Source: Valencia hispanica (Eukaryota; Chordata; Actinopteri; Cyprinodontiformes; Valenciidae). Taken from it: a DNA stretch of 64,000 bases. The stretch lies in assembly GCA_963556495.2 (NCBI GenBank), contig OY747703.1, positions 56,028,296 through 56,092,295 on the forward strand, read 5' to 3'. The notes below the pieces were generated by a model. It had not been told where the DNA came from. It saw only the letters and a list, made by a program, of their open reading frames with translations, and ran no database searches. The first letter of the stretch is position 1. Each line of letters begins with the position of its first letter. Made by a program: the position numbers and the translations under genes. Shown here piece after piece: positions 24,131-35,479 of this stretch.

Positions 24131-24589
24131 GAAAAAAAAGCAATGTCACATGTTACCTTTCTGCACATTTTTGTTTGTCTAGTAGCTTAACTTGATGAAA
24201 TTGAGAAGTTTCTGTGTAGAACTGAAGGCTTTCGGATATTTTCAGACATGTCAGCACCGCTCACTTCCATCGCTCATAGATCTATGGCTTGTCTTTTATC
24301 TAGTTTTGTTATTCGTAGTGACTTTACTAAGTGCGATGACAATTCATGAAGGTGCAGGAAGAAGCCAACCTCCTCAAGAAAACGGGCCCAGCTTCATCCC
24401 TACCAACTGGGCAAATGGGAGGAGAGAAGCTGCAAGGAAACTTCAGCATTGCGGCATAGGTCAGCCGGTTTAAAACAGTAATTAGTATTAGCATCCAATG
24501 CAGGCTTAAAGAATCTTTTTTAGTTTATTTATCAGTTTTTATCCTTAGCTGTGCCAATATACAATCAGTGCATTAAGCGGAGAGCAAAT

Positions 24590-24960
24590 AGAATCAATTC
24601 ATCCAGTTTTACGCAGATGAGCGCAGAAAACGAGGCGTGAAGCAGCCGCTCTCGGTGTTTGGAGTGGCTAATTAGGAGCTCATTACAAAGCTCCTCAGCA
24701 TGGCGCTGTCCTGATTGTTTATTTGAATTTCACTAAGGTGAAGGGGGCTGGGAGCGATACAGGCAGAGGGGGAGAAAATGGGACTAATAGTTGTATTAAA
24801 TGGATACCTAACAGGGAGAGACACACATGTGCAGCGTTGGTGAGTGCCAGCCCGCGGGCTGCCTACAAAACCACTCTTGTAAAAGTGAAGGGGGAAAAAA
24901 AACTCAGCGCAGTGCACATGCTTGGCTCTCCGTTTTCTTAAGGAGCGTCTTATTAAATGT
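24590..24960. promoter_or_regulatory. candidate conserved noncoding block
   Basis: A non-repetitive block with GGCTAATTAGGAGCTCATTA, an AGCTCATTACAAAGCTCCTC imperfect palindrome and TGATTGTTTATTTG (forkhead-like). It lies in the large bnc2 intron, well separated from recognised transposons. The case rests on composition only. Confidence 0.3.
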
Positions 24961-25196
24961 GCAAGTGGCTGAGTGGTGGACCACCAAGTGAGCTGTGCTG
25001 TCACTGGCATAAAGACAGGATATGATACACTGTCCCCAGAAACGATGCTTCAAAGCTTGACGGTGCATCAGTTCCCAGCACTCACCTCCCAGTCTGCCAG
25101 TTTTTTATTTTATTTGTGCAGCTTAACAGACGATAATCAACAAAGAATAAAGGTTGTAGAGAGCAGAGCACCATTGTGATATACTCCAGTTTCCTC

Positions 25197-25201
<5 letters not shown>

Positions 25202-25229
<28 letters not shown>
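25202..25229. repeat. (TG)n microsatellite
   Basis: Pure TG run. Confidence 0.95.
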
Positions 25230-25233
<4 letters not shown>

Positions 25234-25639
25234 CACAAACTCCCTCATCTTCAGGATCTGAGGCCCAGTGCCAGCTGCTACTCTGGTGCCAGGCATTGCC
25301 TTATCGCCCTCCCTAGCACACACGCACTCGCAGACTTGCATTCTTACTTACGTGTGCACTTTAAACACCCTCGCTGCGAGAGCCGGTGCACGCGCTTTAA
25401 CACGACGATCTGCCCTCCACATAAACAGAGATAAGAGCAGGAACGCTGCGCACCAAGGCCCCAAGAGGCACAGGGCTATTACAGGGAGACCACAGTCGCG
25501 TGGCGTTTCGGTTGGGTTCGTGTTTAGTGCCAGCTGGACCGCACACCTCCTCAAACAACAGCTCAGACTTCTGGGTTTCACTGCTGATTTCAAGCACCAA
25601 GCATAGCTGCCTTCACAAAGGAAGACAATGGCAGCACAA

Positions 25640-25950
25640 GGTGTTAACCTCCTCCCTGAGTTCCTGTCAAGGTGTTTGCCACTGCCGCTCCGACCCTGTG
25701 ATCTGACACGTAATTTGCAGCAAGGCTCCGAACAATGTGCCAAAGGGCCCTGACAATCCGACAAAGACTTTGTCAGAGCCACTGCTTCACGTTAGGAATT
25801 CAATCACACCTTTGTCGAGCGCTGAAGCCTGCTTGGGTATGGGGCGTGTGTCAGCTTCTTGATCCCTGACAAAAATCCAGCCTGTTCAGGTGACACAGTA
25901 CAAAGCGTTTTCTTACTTCGCCAAGCTGACAAACCTAATTAGGGTGGTAA
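25640..25950. promoter_or_regulatory. candidate conserved noncoding block
   Basis: Complex unique sequence with CTGACAATCCGACAAAGACT, TTTGTCAGAGCC, CAATCACACC, GCTGACAAACCTAATTAGGG. The several TGACA words and the palindromic CCTAATTAGG suggest TALE/homeodomain sites. No frame with splice sites and no repeat similarity was seen. Confidence 0.28.
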
Positions 25951-26145
25951 AATTCCGGGGATCAGTCCTAGATCAAGTCTCCTTAGTCCTGGGAGCTGAA
26001 TACTCAGTGTCCCTCAGGGAACCTACATCTCCAGATTCCACGGATTTTCCAGATTCCCAGGCTTGAACACTGAACAAGTGTCACTGAAACTCTCATAGTT
26101 TCATCCAGATGAAAAGTAAAAAAATGGATACCATGGCATGAAGGA

Positions 26146-26210
26146 CCTTGCAAAACTTATAAATGTTTGTTGCAGTTTTTCCTCATTCTGTCATGTTGGA
26201 ACCACAAACT
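26146..26210. repeat. Tc1-like element, left piece
   Basis: CCTTGCAAAACTTATAAATG then TTTTTCCTCATTCTGTCATG and GAACCACAAACTTT is the left end of the Tc1-like element that resumes at about 29191. It is interrupted first by the LINE tail at 26211 and then by the GC-rich retroposon. Confidence 0.65.
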
Positions 26211-26461
26211 TTAGAATAGAATAGAATAATCCTTTATTGTCCCACAAAAGGGGAAATTCAGCTGTAACAGCAGCAAAGTGACAGATGATAGAGCATTCAG
26301 ATTTACACAAGAAAAGTATAAATAGTATAAATACTGAATTAAGAATAATATGTGTACCTTAAGGACAAAATTACAAAAGCCAAAGTACTGTGCAATTATT
26401 TAAATTTGCAACTGAGTAGGATATTTAAAAAGAAAAAGTTTTTTTCAGAATGTGTAGTTGT
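26211..26461 (-). repeat. Rex-type LINE fragment inserted in Tc1-like element
   Basis: AGAATAGAATAGAATAATCC followed by TTTATTGTCCCACAAAAGGG is the reverse complement of a LINE tail with a short tandem 3' end, of Rex type as I remember it. It sits between the Tc1-like words GAACCACAAACTTT and (after the retroposon) GCATTAAAATAGC. It is itself interrupted at 26461. Confidence 0.5.
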
Positions 26462-29143
26462 ACACAGTTGCAGCTACGGGGGCCTCCGGCGTGCGGGTGG
26501 CGCTGGGGGCCTCCTTTGCTGGCGGGGAGGCTGCTGTGCTCTCCCCCTACGAGGGCACTTGGACGGGGGGGAGGGGTGTGCGGGAGGGGGGGGGGGGGGG
26601 GGGTGGTGGGGCGAACTCAACCTGGGTGTCTAGTGTCTTTTGTGTTTTGAGAGTAGAGCGAATGTCAGGGTGGGTTTAGTTCCCCTTCTGGGATGGGGCT
26701 GGGGGGACTGCCTTGGGGTCCGTGGGGCTTTGTGGTGCTGTGGCCGTGGGCCGTGGGTCGGACCTGCCATGGCCTCCCTCCCCTGGTGGATCCCGGTGAA
26801 CAGCGGTGCCTATTGGGGTCAGTGGGGGAGCTGGCTCCCTGGGAAGAAATTTTGTCTCCCAGTCCTTCCCTCCCCATCCCTGGACACCTCTGTCCACCCG
26901 CTCCATCACTTTACCACTCATATAGGGTCTTGGGGCATGGGCACATCACTGGGGTGCGAGGAGGGGCTTCCCTCCTCGCTGTCCCGTGGTGTCCTGGGTC
27001 CCATTTTTAATATACAACTTAGACACTCCCACTTATAACATTTTCACACGACACATATGTAGGGACTTTGGGGTGGGCACACTTTTCGGCATCCAGAGGG
27101 GGAGCGGTACAATCAGCTTCACCTCTGGTGCCGGTGCCCACTGTTAAACCACATATTGACACTGAGGGCCCGGGGTGGGGGTTGGGGGATGTGTGGCTGC
27201 CTCCCCCACATCCCACCCCTCTGTTTTAAATGCACATTATAACAACACGCATCAACACCATACTCGAGCGGGAGGATGGAGGCTAGGGGTCTTTTCCCAC
27301 CCCTGTTCGCTACGGGCCATCAGGGGTTGGGGTCCGGAGGAGGACAGGGGGTCTGGTCGGGGTCCTGGGCTGTCGGGCTGCTTTGCCACTGTGAGGCCCT
27401 TGGCGGTCTGCTTGTCTCCATCCTAGAAGGTAGGGGGTCCACCTCCCGGGTCCGGGGGCTGGTGGCTCTACGGGGGCATCAGTACCTGGACCTGGGAGCA
27501 TAAAGTGTGCATGGGGTGTGTGAGTGAGGGTACAGCGTCATTTTTTTGGGTGTCTTGGTGAGTCAGTGAGAATGTATGTGTTTAAGAGGGAGGGAACGTA
27601 TGACTGTGTCTGTATGTCTTTGTCTACCTGTCAGGTTGGATCTTGGTCTGCCCCCTCGCCTGGCGCACCTCAGGCCTTACACTTAATGGGGGGCCTATTT
27701 CCCCTCCGTCACTCCCCGCCGGTGACGGGGGCCCCTGCCTGCCGATGCGCCGGTGGTCAATCCGGTTCGGACCTGGTGCGTGCCTGCCCGGGCCTGGGGG
27801 GGCCGGTGTGTCGGCCGGCCGATGCGCTGGGCCGATATCTTCCTTTGGTTGGTTGGGGCACCTCTTTTAGAGGTGCCAGGTTTGGGATTGTTGGGTGGTG
27901 CCTGCTCTGTGGCTAGGCGGGATGCAGATCCGGCGTCTCTGCTCGTTTGATCACCTGTTCTGTGCGCACCGTGCGTGGCCGGTTCATTGGCGGGTTGGAC
28001 CGGCCCTGGCCCTCGTTGGATGCCTGGTCTCGGCGCCCTGCGTTGCGCGGGATCAGGACCCGGGAGCTGGTACAACTTGGCGTCCAGATGCTGACTGAGC
28101 CCGGCCTGGGGATGCTGTCCGTCCCATGCGGCTATTGGTGGGGCGGTGGGATGTTGGCGGTGGGGATTGGCCTAGGGTGGAGGTGTCGCGTGGCGGCCGG
28201 CGGCGGCCCCTGCAGTGCCGGGGGCCCCTCGTCGGCCGGTCCCTTGTCGGGTCCCTGCTGGGCGGTGGGGTGCCCCTGGGCCCCGGCTCCCCCGGTCTGT
28301 TGACCGGCCCGCCCCGGCGCGGCCGGTTGCCGGCGGAGCCCGTGGGCTCGTCACTGCTGCCCCCCGGGCCCCTGCATAGTGGCCGCTGGATGTTCCCCTG
28401 GGGTTCTCCTTTTCTCCTCTCTTGGGGGATGCGGTCGGTCCGCCTGGGGCTCTGGCGGTCCTTCGGACGTCTTTGCTCCGATCTCCTTCATGTCTGCATC
28501 GATTCCTGGGAGACGGATTGATGTCTTCTCACACCAACTATCGAACACTCTTATGGAGAAACCTTATATGCACCAGCATGCTAACACACACACATAGATG
28601 TGGGGTCTCTGGTGTTTAAGGATATATTCTTGGGCTGAGGTTATCATTACTAGAGCTTGATTAATCGGTACCATGAGTTTTTCTGTGACATTGTTGTTGT
28701 ATTTTTATATCTAATTTTGTGTGATGTGGTTGTGTAATTCTTAGTTCACAATGTTTGTTTGGTTTTGTCGATGTTCCTTTTTCGTGTTTTGTTTTTCCCC
28801 CTCTCTCTGCCGTCCTGTGGGTATGGAGGCAGACTTGAATGTTTTCCTGTGTTTTCTTTGTTCCCCTTCCTCTCTTGTATTTTCAACTCACCCTCTCTCT
28901 TGACTTTTTGTTTCCTACCTCTCTTCTTCATCTTCCTTCTTTCTTCTCCTTAATTTTCCGTCTCCGTGTCCATAACATCAGGAAATAAAAACCCCAACAA
29001 TTCATAATAAAGATTTTTCACATATAAATCAAGTGGAGTACTATAGCAAAAGCTGTACTGCTCCGCTTGGGAATTTAAATCTGTTGGGCTTCTACTTGGT
29101 ACTCAGACACCAATTCTGAGCTCCACACTGCCAAACAGGACAC

Positions 29144-29175
<32 letters not shown>
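26462..29175 (+). mobile_element. GC-rich polyadenylated retroposon, 2.7 kb, non-coding
   Basis: A 15-bp word, AGAATGTGTAGTTGT, occurs at 26447-26461 and again at 29176-29190, framing the element exactly. The right end is an A-run from 29145. This is the signature of target-primed reverse transcription, with the plus strand as the transcript. From 26462 to about 28560 the sequence is strikingly G+C-rich with many CpG. It then changes to T-rich, then CT-rich (28790-28975), with AATAAA at 28984 and 29006. An imperfect stem-loop pairs AAGTGGAGTAC (29031) with GTACTGCTCCGCTT (29054). Many short frames exist on both strands, but none shows reverse transcriptase, endonuclease or any familiar domain. 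It is either a non-autonomous retroposon driven by a LINE or a retrocopied long noncoding RNA. G-runs near 26586 could be sequencing-sensitive. The flanks match each other across it, so insertion is certain; the identity is not. Confidence 0.85.
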
Positions 29176-29178
<3 letters not shown>

Positions 29179-29190
29179 ATGTGTAGTTGT

Positions 29191-29990
29191 GCATTAAAAT
29201 AGCATATTTTGTTGGGACTTTATGTGACAGACCAACACAAACTACTGCATAATTGAGAAATGGAGGAAAAATTATACATGGTTTTTAATAGAAATCTGTA
29301 AACTCTGGTGTGCACATGCATTCAACTCCTCCTTTGAAGGACCACCTTTTGCTGCTTTTACAGCTCCAATTCTTTCTCGATATGCACTTGAAGTCTTTGC
29401 TAAATTTTTCTTCTCACCACAGAGTCTCTTTTGGTCCGGACTTTGACTAGGCCATTCTAACACCTGAATATGCTTTGATCTAAGCCATTCCATTGTATCT
29501 CTGGCTGCGGGTTCAGGGTATCTTTAACAGCCTTTAACAATCTTTAACAGCCTCTAACAGCTTTTCATTTTTTTCATGCCAAATCTAATTTCTGATATTA
29601 ATTTATTTTCTTACTCTCACTTTCTATTGTTAAAAACAAATTGCAAATGACAAAAGATATTTTTTTAACTTGCCTTTATTTCAATCATCCCCCCTCGGAG
29701 TTGAATTGAAAGTCTGATTAAAAACATGCTGTAAAACAAGATGGTAGGTCATGGGCAGGCATTGGTGATTTTTTTTTTTTGATTTACTGGATTTTCCAAA
29801 ACTTTAATCAAAAATATTGATTTATTGCCCTTTTTAATATATTTATTAACTCTGTTCAGCTCCCCGTCCCTGCTGTTGAATAGCATCCCCACAGCACGAT
29901 GCTGCCACCACCATGTTTCACAGTCTGGTTGGTGCTAGCGCGCATTATTAGTTTTGCGTGTGAAAAAGTTTGGTTGCAGTGGATTTTTAA
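29191..29990 (-). repeat. Tc1-like element, right piece
   Basis: TTGTTGGGACTTTATGTGAC, CAGACCAACACAAACTAC, GGACTTTGACTAGGCCATTC, CACCTGAATATGCTTTGATC and ATGCTGCCACCACCATGTTT follow the antisense order of a well-known fish Tc1-like element. Transposase frames are broken by deletions, including repeated CTTTAACAGCCT wording near 29520-29560. It continues the piece at 26146. Confidence 0.7.
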
Positions 29991-30031
29991 TTAGTGCTAT
30001 CTGAGTAAAAGGTATCGTCTTATTGATAAAA

Positions 30032-30094
30032 AAAACCCCGTCTAAAATCCTTTTAGACGGGTTTTAGACGTTAGGAGGATTTTCCTCCTAACGT
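30032..30094. repeat. two adjacent near-perfect hairpins
   Basis: Hairpin 1 (30032-30065) pairs AAAACCCCGTCTAAAA with TTTTAGACGGGTTTT around TCC, with a single extra C. Hairpin 2 (30068-30094) pairs ACGTTAGGAGGA with TCCTCCTAACGT around TTT, perfectly. They are separated by two bases. No protein-coding or transposon end explains them. Confidence 0.85.
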
Positions 30095-31339
30095 GAAGAA
30101 ATGTGAAGGATCTTTCTCACGCCACTGAGGGATTCTAGATGAAGCAGTTTGACTCTTTTATGAAGGTGTGTCTTGGATTGCCCTTTTTGTTTTCTTCCAA
30201 CATCTGGACCCATCTTTTAGAACCACCTCTGGTGCCCGTGTTTAACTTTCTCTGTTATTGTTGGAGTTGTCCTTTAACTGTGGTGAAATCTCAGAGTATT
30301 TGCTTACCAGATCTTTTTATTCATGTCAGTTTCTTAAAAAGTCATTTTCAGCTCAAAATCTGCTTGTTTTCAACACGGCATGACGCGATTGCTAAAAATA
30401 GGCAGTTTTAGGAGCTTTTCTCCAGCTTCTCTTGTGTGCAGCCCTGGAATGAATTCCTGAGCATTATGACCACATCGGTTGTTTCAGCCCTTTGAAATAA
30501 ATGCAGCCTCTTTTTTCCTGCTGTAATCAGAATGTCAGCCCAGCCACCTTCTCCCTTTATGGGCATGTTTTTTGCTAATCTTGCTACTGGCCTGTTACGT
30601 TTTAAGTCAAAACAGGTGTTGCACGCAGGACGTAATCTTGTATTAGTGCGAGCGCTTGGGCTCAAGGTCCTCCAGGGCAGTGTTTTCTTTACGGATGCTT
30701 TTCTCCGCCACAGGGCCCACACTTTGTTGTTTAATCTGAGGGTGAGACTTGAAGAACAAACACAACGAAGCTATTTTTGTGTGGGTGACATTTCACAAAA
30801 TGACTTGCTGGAGGGTAAAGGGTGTTTGCTGTAGGAGATCCAAGCACCCAAACTGAAGCAGTCCAAACTTAAATCGTGCTCAGCATGAGTCAACCCATCC
30901 ACCATGAGCATGTTAGCTGGTAGGTGAGTATATTATGGTCTACCTTAAAAATTAAAGGGATACAAAGTGAAAAAGAAATCTGCCATATGAGCCAAAAAGG
31001 GTTTCTTATTTAGTTACTTCAGCCTCTCTCCTATAGGACTTTGTAAAGGTTTTTAACCAGCTCCTATTTCTTTATTCCAGGCACCTCATGTTTCATCTAA
31101 TGCATGCGGTCTTGATCATTAGTTCTTCACGCTTTGTGGACTTGTTTAGAGTTTTCTTTGGACTATGGCTTTGTTTTCACTCAATTTTGACCATTTTACA
31201 TTAAAAAACAAGTGGAAACCAACAGTGTCAGGCCAAACAGTCTACAGCAGTGGATTTGCGTCTAAAGTTCATGTCTTTAATAAATCCAGCATAAACTGAT
31301 ACATCTATCACACTCTTGTGTATATTTTGCTAATTAATA

Positions 31340-31830
31340 ATGTCGGATGGTGTCTATTTATGAGAAAGTAATGCTCCAGCAGCTCCTTCCTTTTGACACC
31401 GTAGCATGCACAGTTTGATCTTTAGCTAAATCCATGCTGCCGTATATTTATTGGACAAGTCAAAAGATTTTGCCCTCTGAATTTTTCAATTCTGAGTTTC
31501 TAAACATACACAGCCTCTATGCACCACCACTATGCAAATGCTGCTGCAATGACCTAATTGATCTCCTTCTACGCCATGCCGACACTCAGTCTGTCCCGCT
31601 TAAGATTCTCTCACCTCTGCATGCTGAATACTTGCAACTGCTCCAAACCACTTTCTAAATAATTTGGGTTGTAGTTATTTTACCCGTTTGCGGGCAACCA
31701 CAGAGCGCAGAACTTTATCCCCAGATATTCGGTCAATCCTTAATTATGGGAAAGAAATAAAATGAGACAGTGACATCACAGCAAAATAAAGTACCCTGTC
31801 TGAGAAGTGCATCATACGTCCGCTGATCAT
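31340..31830 (+). repeat. old dispersed repeat, copy 2
   Basis: Matches 6380-6860 in block order: GCTCCAGCAGCTCC, GCATGCACAGTTTGATC, then GGTCAATCCTTAATTATGGG, GAAATAAAATGAGACAG and AAAATAAAGTACCCTGTC. Unidentified and diverged. Confidence 0.45.
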
Positions 31831-32052
31831 CTAATGAATTACTTTTTTCCCCTCTTTGGGATGTTTTATCGATTCATCCAGAAGTTAGAAAAAATAGGAA
31901 CCTTTTTATTTCTTTGTGAGACGCTGCATGCCTGAAGATCAGATTAGAAAATAGTTTAAGAGACTTTTCATGCCTGATAATTCATAGTTCAGAATTAGGT
32001 GAGTAACTAAAATCTGATAGTGCTGAAAAGTATTTTTTTTTAATTAATTTAA

Positions 32053-32160
32053 AAAGCAACCAAAGTCTAAAGAAAAACTTTGAGACTGTGGAAAGGCATT
32101 AGGCAAGACATCTTTCATAGCTTACAAGAAATTCTAAAGTCTCCGAAGCAAAACATAAAG
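32053..32160 (+). repeat. GCAACCAAAGTC-type repeat fragment
   Basis: AAGCAACCAAAGTCTAAAG then AAAAACTTTGAGAC resembles GCAGCCAAAGTCCAGAG then AAAAACTTCAAAAGACC at 33696 and, more weakly, GCAGCAAAAGTCCAAAG at 33909. These are relics of one family, perhaps a Tc1-like subfamily. Confidence 0.4.
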
Positions 32161-33689
32161 AAATTAGGAATTTCTCAAGACTTGTTTGCATGTTTGAGGA
32201 CAGAGAGATTAAAGGGAGGATTTCACATCGCTGAAGAATGACCATTAGTCAAAGATGAGCACTGCCAAGCCCTCCGCTCTGTCCTGTTCTCTGTCTTTCA
32301 ATCTGTTGCATACACAGCATATTCGGGTTGAGCAAATCTCTGTGCAGATCCAACATGTGGATCATCAAACACGCTAAAGGAGCGCTCCTCCGAGACATTA
32401 GCCCATCCATTCATATCGCCCCACACTGATTCCAATGCAGGAGAAAACCATATTTCAAAACCTGAAAAATGAATAAATAAAAGTAATGTCCGACTACTTT
32501 TGGCACAATATCCGTGCTTCAGCTTTCCAAGTATGCATCTGGGGAGGGGATCTGGTGGGACGGAGTCAGAGTCGGCTTGGAAGCAGTAGAAACGGACGTC
32601 ACGGTGGAAATTTATATGGTGTGGTTCAGGGAGCAGTGGCTGTAAATTGACAAGTAATGCTTGTGAGTCTGTTTCCTTTTCCCTCATTTTTATCTTTTTC
32701 CACTCATCTTTTCTTCCTCTGCCGTTACTTTGCACATCCCCGTACCCCCCTGTCATTGACGGCCAATAGGATGGCTCTGCTCACACAGGAGGGAAGCCGA
32801 CCCTTAATATCAGTAGTGAATGACCGAAAATGTGAAGTACATCCGAAGGCGATATCTTTGCTCTCTTAACAAAGGCAATGTTTTATTTGGATGGATTTCA
32901 CCCTGGAGGGTGCTAGCATTGTTGAGTGTGAAATGAAAGTGAACTCTTAACAAGATTCCAGCAAAATGAAAAGTAAAAATGACCAAAAGTAGTGAAAAAG
33001 GGAAAAAGTCTTGTTTTTTTCTCTAAATAATAAAGCCAAGCCCTTCAGGCCTGATGCTGAGTCTGTGTAAGTGTGTACATATCTGTGCCTTGGTCAGATT
33101 GAGTCATCCAATTGTATGAATCTCTCTAATGGCAGCAGTCTTCTTTAATAATGCAGAACTTTCCTTTATCTGCCCCGCTTCCTTGTCGCATCATGTTTAA
33201 AGTCACAGTTACATGAGCCACCTTCACTGATCTGCCAACTGCAGCAGTTTCCATGAAGACACAGAAAAGGAGATGCCTGTTCCAAGACCTAAAGATAAAA
33301 ACCTAATGGTGAAGAAAAGGAAGAAACAGGTGCAAATATCTGCCTATATTCCGATCTGAAACAGGCAGATGTGAGAGATGTTGATCAGAAGTCTTTATGA
33401 TGGTCGTATAAGGTTTATCATTGAACACTGGCTGCTTTTTACTCTACATTTAACCCACAGTAATGCATACATCCTTAAAGAAGTTGTGAAATCTGGCCCA
33501 TAAGACACATTTTAGGTCAAGGATTTTTGTCAAGCATCTTGTTGTTGCAAAATATTGTGCGCTGCATTTTGTGGACCCAACTCCGGTACATCCCCTGAAC
33601 TTCCATTTTATACATGAATGATTCATAGCTGATTCATAGCTGGCTTTCTAAAGCTTTCCTCTGAATGTGGTCAGATACTGGACTGGAAA

Positions 33690-33950
33690 TGAGTAAAAAA
33701 GCAGCCAAAGTCCAGAGAAAAACTTCAAAAGACCATCAGAAAAGTGTACAGAGCTAATTATCAAGAGTTCTCTAAAAGAATCCAATAAATATGGGTGCTT
33801 GGACGCTAATACTAAAGAATATTGGAAAACCCTTAGGGTTAGGATCCAAAAACCCTAACCCTGCTGTCAGGGAACGGTCGGGTTCTGGATTTAAAGTAAG
33901 TGAAACAGCAGCAAAAGTCCAAAGAACATCTTTTAAGATCCCTGACCATC
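33690..33950 (+). repeat. GCAGCCAAAGTCC-type repeat fragments
   Basis: Two further partial copies of the family at 32053. Between them lies AGGGTTAGGATCC...CCCTAACCCT, a short inverted repeat with a telomere-like word, too short to be an interstitial telomere. Confidence 0.4.
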
Positions 33951-34249
33951 CGTCAACCATCTACACCCACTGGTGCCTATCTTCAGTTGCGCTAGACGTT
34001 TTTGTTGTCCCTCATTTTGACAGAGGGGGTCCAAGAAATCCAGTCATAATCTGTTTTCCCCCAGGTTTGACCTTTTTTACATTTTTAACATATATAAAGG
34101 TATTTCTTTCCTTATGATTTTAAATTCATATTCAGTCCGAACAATAAAACTAAAGAACTTCTTCCTGGTCCGTATGGAACTAAAATGTGCTACCAACTTG
34201 TGCGTGATCAAATGTTTCAAGTGGATTGCTGCAGAGGTCATTGTTATAA

Positions 34250-34665
34250 AGTTTTGGATTTTTGAGGTTGACTCCACGCTATGCTGCCACACTGGAGCAA
34301 ACTTCAGCCAAAGTTTTGAAATCAGGGAACATTTCTCTAATTAAAGTGATCAGAATTTGTAAAGACTATCTGAACGACCCGTTTCATGACTATCGCTTCA
34401 GCGGTAGGAAATCCCGCGGCATGCGCCGCTGGTAGGCATGAAAACAGGCTCTTTGGAGCACGTCTGTAACCAGACTTCATCATCTCAGAGTCTCAATGTT
34501 TTTTGTCATTCCTTTGCTTACCTGTACTCTGTGCATGAAGTTGAAAATGTCTGCGTGTTCGCATCAAGTCAGGGGTGTAAATTGTAATCTGTCAAAATGG
34601 CGGACGACCTTCAGATTTGATCAAATACGGTAAATATTCAGTCAACGCCACCCCTGCTCCAGCAG
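34250..34665 (+). repeat. unassigned dispersed element, copy 1
   Basis: Shares an ordered series with 38930-39480: GCCACACTGGAG, AGTTTTGAAATCAGGGAAC, GTGATCAGAATT, CATGCGCC, TACTCTGTGCATGAAGTTGA, AATCTGTCAA.ATGGCGGAC and AATATTCAGT.AAC. Both copies end near an ACCCCTG-type word. No frame or TIR was identified. Confidence 0.6.
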
Positions 34666-34839
34666 TCACTGAGCTTGAGGATCTGGTAATCTGATGTACA
34701 GATTCTCAGTCCATCAGAGGGCAACATACAGACCTAAGGGCAATTTAGGGAGACCAGTCCAATATATGTGCATTAAAACAGCGGATATTTCATTTTGTAA
34801 TGTAGAGATCAGCACCATTACCTTCTGAACAGGAGCATG

Positions 34840-35345
34840 AATCGTGCTGGATAGACAGGATCAAGGCGCGAGCGGGGCTCTCCTCAGCGATGACATCTGC
34901 TCGACCGTGCTTTCCTCCCACCAGCGCCGCCGCCGCTCACCAATTGAGATCAGACAGATGCCAACGCCGCTGTGGCAGCTCTGTTTTGCTATGGGAAACA
35001 TGCTGTCACATCTGGGCCTTTCACAGCCAAGGAGATGTGAGGGGAAGAGATAATGCAAGACAAAAGCGGGTGGAAGAATCACCGGGGTGCGGAGACACGG
35101 AGCGCTTTCAACAGATGCCGGCGTGCACATGTCACAGGCCCTCCGAACATCCGCGTTTGGTGCCATGAAGGTGATGCCCCTTCAGGGTGACAGCGTGATA
35201 AGAGGGGAGAATTAAACCATAGCACCGATGCAGGTTGCCACGCGTTACTTGCCACCCCTGCCTCATCTCTACCTCCCCCTCTCATTAACCTTAAGTCTGA
35301 TTGCCCCCAGGACTCCCTTGTGCTAATTAGAGGGGGAAATATGTC
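34840..35345. promoter_or_regulatory. candidate conserved noncoding block
   Basis: Non-repetitive, moderately GC-rich block including CTCACCAATTGAGATCAGAC, CATTAACCTTAAGTCTGATT and TGTGCTAATTAGAGGG. A 101-codon frame runs on the minus strand but lacks splice context or familiar domains. Enhancer status is conjecture. Confidence 0.25.
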
Positions 35346-35479
35346 TACGATGCATGCCCTCGTGCTCCGACGCGTGCACGGTTTTACGCGGCTGACAGAA
35401 AGGCTGCTGTATCTGTAGGTGTGAGAATGAAAGGCCTGTCTGGTATTGCGTTTCATGGGGAACGTGTTGGCACCGCCGA

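Noticed and set aside
26462..28560. Many frames of 60-130 codons on both strands in the GC-rich region
   Set aside because: They overlap in all frames because stop codons are rare in GC-rich DNA. They have Gly/Pro/Arg-rich composition, no domains and no splice support.
26580..28560. CpG island or gene promoter
   Set aside because: The GC-rich body lies inside a TSD-flanked polyadenylated insertion, so the GC content is explained by the inserted sequence.
32298..32756. 152-codon minus-strand frame
   Set aside because: No familiar domain and no flanking splice context; treated as chance.
33820..33870. Telomere-like TTAGGG and CCCTAA words
   Set aside because: Only one or two units in opposite orientation; not an interstitial telomere array.
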